Source of the DNA: Thamnaconus septentrionalis
Taxonomy: Eukaryota > Chordata > Actinopteri > Tetraodontiformes > Monacanthidae
Length of the DNA: 64,000 nucleotides
Reading direction: 5' to 3'
Assembly: GCA_009823395.1 (NCBI GenBank)
Contig: CM020501.1
Coordinates: forward strand, 1,385,361 to 1,449,360
This document shows positions 55,790-64,000 of the stretch, piece after piece. The position numbers and the translations under genes were made by a program. The number at the start of each line of letters is the position of its first letter. Position 1 is the stretch's first letter. The notes beneath the pieces are model-generated. The model saw only the letters and a list, made by a program, of their open reading frames with translations. It was not told the DNA's origin and searched no databases.

Positions 55790-56078
55790 AAGCACGCCAC
55801 CACCACCTCCTCCTCCACTTCCACTGTCACCACCACCTTCACCACATCCACCTCCTTCCCCCTCACCACCAACTCCACCTTCACTGCCACCACCTCCGCC
55901 ACCACCACCACCTGCACCTTCACTTCCACCACCACCTCCTCCACCCTCATCCTCACCTCTGCCTTCACCACTACCTCCTCCTCCACCACCAGCAATACCT
56001 CCTCCACCACCATCTTCACCAAGTTCACCACCTCCACCACCACCATCGCCCTCACCTTCACCACCACCTCCACCTTGA
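55790..56078. repeat. CCACCT/CCACCA trinucleotide-register minisatellite
   Basis: About 290 bp of CCA, CCT, TCA and CTT triplets, C-rich on + and G-rich on -. Frames give Pro-Pro-Ser, Thr-Thr-Ser and His-His-Leu on + and Gly-Glu-Gly or Val-Glu-Val on -. None has a recognisable domain. Confidence 0.9.
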
Positions 56079-56158
56079 TCAATCGCAGAAAAGGAAATAT
56101 GTTCTAGAAAAGGCCTTAGAAAGCTGTTCTGCTGTCGCTCCTCACTTACCCCCCAACA

Positions 56159-56274
<116 letters not shown>

Positions 56275-56783
56275 GACACATACTGAAAACCCGAAAAACT
56301 TTCCACAAATCAAAAAAATTGAGGCAAACGGTTGCCTCAAAGTCAAAATTTCTCAGAACTTGAAAGGTTGGATAACTTGTTACTTTAACTTTTTTATAAC
56401 AGTTAAGCTAAAGCGTTCATGTAGCTCAACTGAATCCTTTTCAGTTTACTGGGACGTAAACTTTTTGAGTTTTCAAACCACTGGAATAAGTTCAGAGAAC
56501 TTGTATGCAAGCATACAACTACACCATTTATACACTACACCAGATATAAGCACCTTGGAAGAACAGCTGTAATGCCATGGTCTGGTAGGAAACTGAAATG
56601 AAGATCCAGAGGTGAACAGTTTTTGGTCAGAAAGGTGAAAATTAACTCCCAAGACCACCAAGAAAACCATCTACAAATGATCTTCTGGACTTCACCCGTT
56701 CCTGACACTGCAAAGCAACAGAGCAATATACACCCTCGCCCCATCATCAGCTGATCACAGAAACCACTACAAGGTGGGGCTCA

Positions 56784-57530
56784 ATGCAAGCGATGGTCGG
56801 AAGGGTGACTGAGCAGAAGAAAGCTATCTCACAGGTCCTCCGTGCCGACGAGAATGGGATCTCCCCAAGTGTTTTGTACTTGAAACCCGTCCTCCATTTG
56901 TTCAACAACCAGATAGTCAAGCATCAAGATGGCGACACTGAGCTCACCACGACCATCAAAGAGGAACTACTAAAATACCTAAATGAGAAGTATGATGACC
57001 AGAAAACCAAGGAGCTGCTTGACATGGCTTCTCTTGTTGACCCTCTGTTTAAAACCACATACATCAAACAAGAGAGGGTGGACTACATCAAGACAAGAGC
57101 TGATGCAGAGCTGCAGAAGCTGGAGGCCGAACTAGCAGAGCCAAAGGTAGTCCCCCTTCCATCAGATGCCACTGGCAGAGATCAGGATGACCCGGAGGAG
57201 GCTCCTGATAAGAAGAAAAAGAAGAGTTTGAGCAGCCACTTTGAAACAGCAGCAAAACCAAGCCAAGTGGCCCCTCAATCAAGCTGAGAATCCATTGAAA
57301 ATGAGCTCAACTTCTTTGTTCTACTGGACGCTGGTCCAGACACAGATCCACCGGAATGGTGGAAGGAAAATGAGGGACATTTTCCCCATGTGGCCAAGCT
57401 AGCAAGGAAATATATTTGCATCTCTGCCACAGGTTCCCCATCAGAGCGGGCTTTCAGTGCAAGTGAGAACATTGTGTCATTCCAGAGTTCAGCTCTGAAA
57501 CCAGCAAGTGTTGACCAGCTTGTATTCTAA
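56784..57530 (+). pseudogene. ZBED-like hAT transposase, broken C-terminal half
   Basis: The frame from 56784 gives 167 codons to a TGA at 57285-57287. The same frame then continues without frameshift to TAA at 57528-57530. The first part contains TEQKKAISQVLRAD, YLKPVLHLFNN, YLNEKYDD and LLDMASLVDPLFKT. These are the conserved C-terminal catalytic-region motifs of ZBED1/4-type hAT transposases. A Lys-rich linker (DKKKKKSLSSHF) follows. After the stop come EWWKENEGHFPHVAKLARKY, SPSERAFSASENIV and LKPASVDQLVF, which form the hAT C-terminal dimerisation domain. The BED zinc finger and N-terminal half are absent. The expected segment between LRAD and YLKP (about 30-40 residues in the family) is deleted. 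With one stop and a deletion it cannot encode an active transposase. Its close agreement with the family elsewhere suggests modest age. Confidence 0.9.
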
Positions 57531-57696
57531 CACTCAACCCGTAGAAGCCTGAGATTTGGCAAATGTTTGGATGTTCTAATAATTCACTTCCATGCTATTT
57601 GAAGTAGTTTTGTTTACTTTTATATATAATATTATACATTTGTATAATATACTATGATCATTTTGCAGCTACATTTTAACTTGGAAGGGCTCCATG

Positions 57697-58147
57697 TGTG
57701 ACGGGACAGAATCCCGAGGTTTCAGGTGGACCCAAAAGGAAGAAGGGAGTCAGTCCTTGTGGCTCAGCAATAAAAATAAAAATAAAAATAAAACCTTATT
57801 TGGCACTGAGGTCCAGAGAGCAACAGTGAGTGACTGGGCGTGTGGAGACACTGGAAAAAAAACAGAGAGAGAGACACGGATTAGATAACAAAAACTTCAA
57901 CTGGGTGATTTCTCACAATGACTGAGGGGCGCTGGAAATCGCTGGTGCAACCAACTATACCAGAATATGGGAATCATCTGGCACTGGGACGAGTGTGATC
58001 CTCCCAGGTTATCACAGATCTACTGCAGGTACGCCAAGATGGGCTGCAGCTGGAAGCTGCTGAAACAAGTAGCCACGCCCTCTCAAGCTGCCGACGTAGG
58101 GACCTAGAGAGGAAGCTGGGACAGTTGCTCAGCGAACAATCGTCACA
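57697..58147. mobile_element. Solo LTR with 5-bp target duplication
   Basis: The 451-bp insert begins TGTGACGGGACAG and ends CGTCACA, a perfect 7-bp terminal inverted repeat with TG...CA ends. It is flanked by an exact CCATG duplication at 57692-57696 and 58148-58152. An (AATAAA)-like A-rich run at 57769-57793 could supply a polyadenylation signal. TG...CA ends, a 5-bp duplication and no coding sequence fit a solo LTR left after recombination between two LTRs. The retroelement family (Gypsy-like or other) is not determined. Removing the insert and one CCATG makes the flanks continuous, which shows it entered the older hAT-bearing DNA. Confidence 0.85.
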
Positions 58148-58152
58148 CCATG

Positions 58153-59960
58153 TTTACATTTAGTGTTTTGTAACATTTATTTTAGGGGCAAGGCCAGTAG
58201 GCCTGCATTCTTTTTGCTTGCTGCTACCGTTCAAACTTGAAGCAGTCATTTTCTTTTTTCACTTGTTAGATTTTGTATAATTATATTGTTGCTGCACTTT
58301 AAACTTGGAAGTTTACATTTGGTATTTGGAATGGCCTACACTATGCTCTTTAAAACTCAGAAATGTTTGATTTTTTTGTTATACCCAATAGGCCAGTATC
58401 AATATGTGTTACTGTTAGGCAAATATTCACAATATTCACCACAGTTCTAAAGTGTTTTCTATGGCCTAGAATGCCTACTCTAGAGAACAAAGAATACTGG
58501 GTGGTGTTACTGTTTACAAAGCAGGCTACTGCTACCTGTTGAATACATTTAATGGCAGGTGTTAACGTGACCAACAAATACACATACAGTACATAAACAA
58601 ATACAAACTCATTTCAAACTGCATTTCCACATTGCAATTTTATATAAACTATTCTTTAATTGAATTTACCAAAAATGTGCTAGATCGTGATGTATTTCAG
58701 AGCATTTGCCCTATCATATTATGATTGCAATTTATTTGCTGATCAATCACTTATTTTGTGAAGAGTCAAGTCAAGCGACCTTTACATACTGTATATAGAC
58801 ATTTACAAACAGCTGGGCTGAACCAAATTGACAGGATAAACGTGCAAACAGCAAAGAACATGGGATAATTTAAAAAATGGAGATAAAAAGACAGGTAAGC
58901 AGGCGCAAAACTAAGCACTATCAAAAGCGAGGGAAAAGAAGAGATTTTAGTTTTAAAAAAATATATGTTATGTAAATTAAGTTTACTTGTTAATAAATAC
59001 AATTTCAAGCTTTAGAAAGAACAGGACCTAATTATTTGCATGTAACTAAACTAATTATATCAATTTACTACTAATCTATACTGTAAGATATGCATACTTG
59101 TTCAAAAATATACTTCCATTCAATCAAATACTATATTAGTTAGAATTAATCAAAGAGGAAAAACTTTTTTAGGTTAGTAGTGTACTGAAACTTTGAGTAT
59201 AAACTGATTATACCAATTAATTATTTTGAACACTCAGGTTTACAGTGTATTTTTTTCCCAGCTATTCTGTGTTAATGATGCTGATAGTTTGGATGCGTTG
59301 ATATTGCCCTGTCTTCAGTGGTCAATGTTTTTTTTTTAACGCAAAATCATTTGATATGACGCAGGAGCAGGGAGGGGCTTCCTATTGGTGGGAGGGCCCA
59401 CGCTTGGTGTGGGTGGAGTTGAACTCCTGCAGTGATTGATTTTATTTCATTCGATATGAAGATTTTATCCCATCACTCTTATTTGATAGTAAATCCTGTT
59501 GAGATCCCCCAGTCCCTCAAATACACGCCCCCCACAGCCCTCCATCCTTTAATAAAACTGCAGTTAGTGGCCCTCTAGTGGTGGGGAGGGGGTGTAGCGG
59601 CGCTCTGAAAAGCGCTCACGCAGCGTCGTCACACTGCTGCGCTTTTTACTGCGTCTCTTGTTAAACTTCTGCCGACGACGACGTTTACGGCCTTTTACGG
59701 CCTCGTTCCAACACACTTTTTTTTGCAACACACTTCTTTTATGTTGCATTTTGTGTCGTCTGTTGTTGTTGTCTGTTGTTGTTGTTATTGGCACCGACTC
59801 TCTCGCGCCGAACGGAAATTTTGCCGTTTGCAGGCGTTGATACTTTGATAGTTAATGTTGTTTCTGCAGGTGAAACGACGAGACACACAATTAGTTTTAC
59901 TGTTGCGTCTTAATGAGCTCTAATTCACCGGGAAGGGTGAAGAGAAAAAAACAATATTGA
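58153..59960. other. AT-rich non-coding stretch
   Basis: Up to about 59250 this is probably 3' sequence of the hAT-bearing island. The phrase AACTTGGAAG followed by TTTACATTT occurs around the LTR site and again at 58302-58319. From 59250 to 59960 it is unique sequence with a CTCF-like site. No host exon is recognised. Confidence 0.45.
59568..59581 (-). promoter_or_regulatory. CTCF-like motif
   Basis: On the minus strand CCACTAGAGGGCCA matches 12 of 14 positions of CCASYAGRKGGCRS, including the full CCACTAGAGGGC core. Confidence 0.35.
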
Positions 59961-59967
59961 CTCTGTA

Positions 59968-60448
59968 AATGGTATGGGTGTCAAACTCTGGCCCGCGGGC
60001 TAAAATTTGGCCTGCAGTGTTATTATATTTGGGTTGCAAGCAAATACTAAATCACTAGCGCTAATACTACAAATCCCAGAATGCTCTGTTCAATCAGGAC
60101 CAGGCATTCATTAAAGGATATTATTATGCGTTAAATAGCTCAATGTTGTTATTTTTTTTATGTTTTAGCAGCCTGTGGAAAAATGTTACTGTTGAAATTT
60201 AAATCAGAATGCTGCAAATAAAAAACAGCAATCCGATATTTATTTACATTTTATTTATTGTGATTTCTTTTTAATTGAAATTCAATCTTGCATGTGTGCA
60301 ACATGATGTTATGTGTTGTATATAAAAGGTTCACTTTTCTCTCTGGAGGAAGATTTTTGCAGTAAATATCAATGTTGCACCAGGACTTTGTCTAAGTTTT
60401 GCAAGTTGGTCCCACCGTGTGTTTGAGTTTACAATGCCTGCTGCAGCA
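59968..60448. mobile_element. Eroded hAT-type non-autonomous element
   Basis: The left end reads GGTATGGGTGTCAAACTC followed by TGGCCCGCGGGCTAAA and TTGGCCTGCAGTG. The right end reads GTTGGTCCCACCGTGTGTTTGAG then TTTACAATGCCTG. This pairs the GGGTGTCAAACTC-type and GAGTTTGACACCC-type termini of a common fish hAT MITE, with the right end degraded. No convincing 8-bp duplication remains. Confidence 0.6.
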
Positions 60449-62049
60449 GACACATTGTTGCTTTTTTCCGGTGACTCTATGGACTTGATGAATCATAATT
60501 AATCATTGTTGAATGTAAAAATATATGCTGGTCGAACTCAGACAGACGGTGGAAAGACTTTTCTGCACTTTGCACTGCAATTCTTTATTTGTGTCTTTTT
60601 TGGGGAGGGGGATGGGAGGAGGTGACTCCGCCCACTTTTGGATTTAAAGGACCACCGTGTCATTCTGCCCCGCTGAAGGATGAGAAGTCCCGGGGGAGCC
60701 GGAGCAGAGCTGCACGCTGGATTTCTGGATGAAGAAGAAGAAGAAGAAGAAAAAAAACAACAAAACCTGAGGCTGAAAGCGAGAGGAGCAGCCCCCCGCC
60801 ATCCTCCCCTGTGTCCTCCCAAGGCGTGCGATGCGGCGGCGGCAGGGACCACCAGGTGCTGCTCCGCCTCCTCCAGGCCTCCGGGGGGGGCTGGAGATGC
60901 CACTTGGCTGCGGCGGAGCCAAAGCCACTTCTTGGAGTGTCGCACTTCAAAGAGGCCTCGGATTATGTCGGCGCTCCGTCCTGGAGGGTGATCCTTTGAA
61001 GGGAGGAGGTGGTGGCGCCGCCACTGGTGGCCGCTCTGCCGCTTCCTGCCCGTTTGTGTGTTTGTTTGTTTGCCTGTCTAAACCCAATTTTGCTCGGCTG
61101 CTGCTGCAGTGGTGTGGCGAGGGAGGCCAGGGCACAAGTTTCAATGTAAACACAAGTTTCCCCACCAAAGAAAAGGGGGGGGGGGGGGGTTATGGGGTTG
61201 AGCTAGCGGTGCAAAAACATCAAGTGGATCAAGAGGATTTTTAATGCAGGTTTTCTGGCTTTTGGAGTCGTTAAAATGAAAAAGAAAGACGGAGGAGTGG
61301 TGGTGGAGCTGCTTGGAGAACCTGGATGGTTCTAATGACGCCCTCCCTCTAAGTGGAAACACCCCCCTGCTCTGGGTCCCAGCCCTGGATTCGGAGGAAC
61401 CGCAGCAGAAATGTTTGCAATGTCGCTTCACTTTTCTCAGCTGCAAATCATGGAGGCGGGTTGTCGCTGATGGAGCTGACCAGACAGGCATCCTGGACCA
61501 ATTAAAAACCATCACATTCCTGCGGCGGTTTGGAGGACGAAGAGGAGGAGGAGGAGAAAATGAAGTCCTTTTCTCGTTGCTACAAAAAAAGGTGGGGTGT
61601 GGGGGGGGCTTTGCAACAGCGTGATTTATAAAATGGTTTTTCGCTGTAACTCATGAGTTGCAGTGTTTGCGGTCGAATGAGGCTAAAGCATGAGACACTC
61701 AGCTGTTTGAGTGACTGAAGGGGAGGAGAACAGGGAGGAGGAGGAGAGGAAGGAAAGAGGAGGTTGAGGGGGAGCAGGAGGAGGAACATTTTGGAAAAGT
61801 CAGCAGCAGCAACGTCTGTACGGCAATCAGGGGAACAACTTTTTCTCTACGTATCACGACGCTGTCAGGAAGCAGCAAAACTTCCCACTTGTGGCCTTTT
61901 GACAACAGTGCAAAATCAGGTGTACTGATCGCTGGTGTTAGCTATCATTGTTAGCCTACATTGCTAACCTCGGGTCTGGCCCCCGCTCCACCTCTCAACT
62001 CCAAGGTTGTAGTGATACACAAGGAAAAAATTAGGTCCTGGTTTCTTCT
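60449..62049. other. Non-coding stretch without recognised genes
   Basis: Contains GAA triplets (60730-60753), GC-rich sequence at 60800-60990, a 15-base G run (61175-61189) and GGA-rich sequence (61725-61775). The frame at 61313-61624 has two CxxC-like cysteine pairs but no further zinc-finger spacing, so I do not call it. Confidence 0.45.
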
Positions 62050-62133
62050 TTATTATTATTATTATCATTATTATCATTATTATCATTAGTATTATTATTA
62101 CCAATAATAATAATAATAATAATAATAATAAAC
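62050..62133. repeat. (ATT)n array with inverted (AAT)n end
   Basis: An ATT/TTATCA run is followed by CCAATAATAAT repeated triplets. The TTA-rich and TAA-rich halves are complementary and can fold into a hairpin. Confidence 0.9.
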
Positions 62134-62764
62134 TAAAAAAATTTTACAGTCGATGCTCGTTTCCTGTTTAAAGAAAGTCATCCCTCCTGTTGCTAAAGAG
62201 GTGCGTGTGTCATTTTGAGTGATGGGGTTGCGTGTTCTAGTGTTTGTGTCCTCAGTTCCATCAGTCACAATCAAACGATCAGCTCACAAATCCTTTTTTT
62301 GTCTTTTTTCTTTTCTTTTTTTAAATTTGCAGTGCAGTTTTGTTTTTTGTTTTTTCCTGTGGAACAAAGACCCCCTGTATTTATTGTTTTGGTGTCTCGA
62401 GCCTCGTGTTGTGTCGTGTTGTGTTGTGTGTCAGGGCTCAGTCTGGTTGTCGGCGGTGCTGAGGTGGCTGCCGATTATCCCGCTAACAAATTGCTTGGTG
62501 TCGAGGGGAAGCCGGAGAACATCTGTAGGACACCTGCGAGCGGCGGCTGCCAGGACGGGAAACACCGGCACCGGAGATTAAAACACACACAAAAAGAGAC
62601 AGCGGGGGAGGTGAAGGAGGAGGGGGCGAACGATTATCATAATTAGAGCCGCATCAATTAAAAGGGTCAATCGGCACGCCGGCGCCACCTTCCTGCACAG
62701 ATGGTGGAATTTGTCGAGTCCCTCCTGACGGGAAGCGTAGCGTGATGGACAGTGCGAAAGCTGC
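62134..62764. other. Non-coding stretch with a candidate regulatory block
   Basis: Positions 62625-62720 contain CGATTATCATAATTAGAGCC and CGCATCAATTAAAAGGG, repeat-free and TAAT-rich. Upstream of this there is T-rich and TGTG-rich unique sequence. No gene is recognised. Confidence 0.4.
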
Positions 62765-63500
62765 GCGCGGCTAGCCCGTTAGCTGAAACCGTGACATCAT
62801 GACTGGTTTTTTTTTGCTTTTAATGTCATGTCATAATTTTTTTGATATCGCAGTCAGCTCGGATTTGGCTTCTGGATGAATTTCCTGCACGACTCCCTGG
62901 TTGGTTTTTACTGCATAGTTTTGTGGAAAAAGTCCGAAAGGACCCTCTGATGAGGCTAGCATATGAAGCTAGTCTTTTAGCCTTGTTGCAGCACCGAGTC
63001 TGTGACATCATAGCCATCTTGGATTTTTTTTCTAAGGTTGCTTCCGGATGGTTTTCCTGCTCAACTTCCGAGTCGGTTTCCACTACGTAATTCTGCAAAA
63101 AAACAAAGTCCTCTATGACCCTCAGATAAGACTAGCATGTGAAGCTAGTCTGTTTGCCTTGCCGCAGCACTGCATCTGTGATAGTCTTTGCTTCCGGATG
63201 TTTTTCCTGCTCGATTTCCTGCTTGATTTTCCAGTACGTAGTTCTCTGAAAAAAAATTCTTAAAGGAACCTCTGGTGTGGCTAGCATGGGAGGCTAGTCT
63301 GTTAGCGTGGCTCCAGGGCCTAGTCTGTGACATTATAGTTGGCTTTGATTTTTTTTCAGTGCCTTCTGGATGTTTTTCCAGCTCTCCCAGGAGATTTTCA
63401 CTGTGTTGTTCTGTAAAAAAAAAATGTCTTAAAAGACCCCTCGGATGAGGCTAGCATGTGAAGCTAGTCTGTTAGCCTTGCTTGCAGGACTGGGTGCGCT
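62765..63500. repeat. Tandem array of ~150-185-bp units with an internal inverted repeat
   Basis: CTAGC anchors lie at 62771, 62956, 63132, 63281 and 63451, giving spacings of 185, 176, 149 and 170. Four units align well: TTCYGGATG-TTTCCTGC, GTTTTCCACT-GTAGTTCTGCAAAAA, GACCCTC-GATGAGGCTAGC, GAAGCTAGTCTGTTAGCC, GCAGCAC and CTGTGACATCAT. The first anchor marks a fifth, more degenerate unit. Each of the four good units carries GGCTAGC or GACTAGC, a 7-base spacer, then GCTAGTC. Units do not carry a common frame. This is a satellite-like repeat and its family is not recognised. Confidence 0.85.
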
Positions 63501-64000
63501 GGGTGGGGAAGGGGCCGGCGGGGCAGGGGGAGGGGTCGGCGTCCAGCCGAGATGAGGACTGGCACTCGGGGTTCAGGGGTTAATTTGTGTAACAGGCTGA
63601 ATTTGCATACAAATGAAAAATGACAGAATTTTTCTGTTCTCTGCAACTTTCAATGTCATCCTGCGCCGCCGCCGCTCCTTCCAACCCTCCCCCCACCACC
63701 TCTACCCCCACCCACCCCCTCACTCCCCCCGACACCCTTCCGCCCCTCCCGCATGCCGTTTGAAGAATATTCATTACTTGTGAAGCCGGGGCACCTTGTT
63801 TGCTATTAATCTCCGGCGCAGGTCAATGACTTAATTTGCTCAACTTTATCAGCGGTGCCATTCACTTCCTCTTTCTTCCCCCCCTCTAAAGTATTTCTCA
63901 TCGTCGCTCTTCACAGGCGCGGCGGTGGCGGCACTAAGCTTTCTCGTGCGCCGCCACAACAAAGGCACGCTAACTCTGGTTGCCGCTGCCGCAGTTTTGA
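63501..64000. other. Non-coding end of window with a candidate regulatory block
   Basis: C-rich sequence (63680-63755) is followed by a repeat-free block at 63755-63885. That block contains GAATATTCATTACTTG, TTGCTATTAATCTCC, CAATGACTTAATTTGC and ACTTTATCAGC. The TAAT cores and balanced composition resemble the other candidate regulatory blocks. No exon is visible before the window ends. Confidence 0.4.

Larger units (their letters stand above)
56276..59251. mobile_element. AT-rich island, probable degraded hAT element with nested LTR
   Basis: This stretch is AT-richer than its surroundings and has no long microsatellites. It contains the ZBED/hAT transposase pseudogene and a solo LTR (separate entries). 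Near the left edge TACTGAAAACCC (56281-56292) resembles the reverse complement of the right-edge CAGGTTTACAGTGTA (59237-59251), giving TACACTGTAAACCTG, so these may be the eroded termini. A perfect hairpin TTGAGGCAA/TTGCCTCAA lies at 56319-56340. An 8-bp target duplication is not visible, so the outer limits are provisional and more than one element may be present. Confidence 0.45.

Noticed and set aside
60680..60991. Overlapping GC-rich frames on both strands
   Set aside because: Frames are open on + and - because of GC-rich composition and GAA triplets. No domain is visible on either.
61313..61624. Frame with CLQC and a further cysteine, resembling half a zinc finger
   Set aside because: The His pair and linker expected for a C2H2 finger are absent and there is no repeat of the motif.
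62765..63500. Possible CRISPR array
   Set aside because: Whole units of 150-185 bp are similar. There are no short identical repeats with unique spacers, and the context is eukaryotic.

Overview
The window looks like non-coding nuclear DNA from a ray-finned fish, most likely a percomorph teleost. The basis is indirect. Simple repeats are extremely dense: (CA/TG)n, (CT/GA)n, (CTT/GAA)n, (TA)n, (TTA)n and (TGC)n. Remnants resemble transposon families common in teleosts, namely hAT with a ZBED-like transposase, PIF/Harbinger, a solo LTR, and a familiar fish interspersed repeat. No operons, ribosome-binding sites or prokaryotic gene spacing are visible. I found no host protein-coding gene, no tRNA or rRNA, and no CRISPR array. 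Nearly every long open frame is an artefact of a trinucleotide repeat or a polypurine/polypyrimidine tract.

Layout. From 1 to about 8.8 kb there are microsatellites interleaved with GC-rich, non-repetitive blocks. A complete 394-bp hAT-type MITE with an 8-bp target duplication lies at 8882-9275. From 9.3 to 22.7 kb more microsatellites follow, with two local segmental tandem duplications (about 15.4-16.05 kb and 16.77-17.2 kb), a twin POU-octamer block near 14.98 kb and several long purine or pyrimidine tracts. From 22.7 to 35.9 kb there is a 16-18-bp minisatellite, a GAA-type minisatellite and a cluster of six CA/TG arrays. A degenerate PIF/Harbinger-like element lies at 35.95-36.75 kb. From 36.8 to 56.2 kb come further microsatellites, small DNA-transposon fragments (43.85-43.96 kb), a teleost interspersed repeat (43.99-44.29 kb), a 257-bp TGC array (47.1 kb), a GGGACY minisatellite (51.3 kb), a 131-bp foldback hairpin (51.8 kb) and a 600-bp polypyrimidine tract (53.6 kb).

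From 56.3 to 59.25 kb the composition changes to an AT-rich, microsatellite-poor island. It carries a broken ZBED/hAT transposase pseudogene (56784-57530), and a solo LTR (57697-58147, 5-bp target duplication) has inserted just 3' of it. From 60 kb to the end there is another eroded hAT fragment and a tandem array of about 150-185-bp units (62765-63500), each carrying the same short inverted repeat.

Between the repeats are many non-repetitive blocks of 70-300 bp. They are rich in homeodomain-type cores (TAATTA, GCTAATTA) and octamers, and a few have CTCF-like motifs. This is how a gene desert or large intron around a developmental regulator often looks, but conservation cannot be shown from one sequence and I cannot name the locus. 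I see no convincing undescribed molecular system. The best leads are the foldback hairpin at 51.8 kb, the inverted-repeat tandem array at 62.8-63.5 kb, the twin octamer block, and the divergent CTCF-like pairs.
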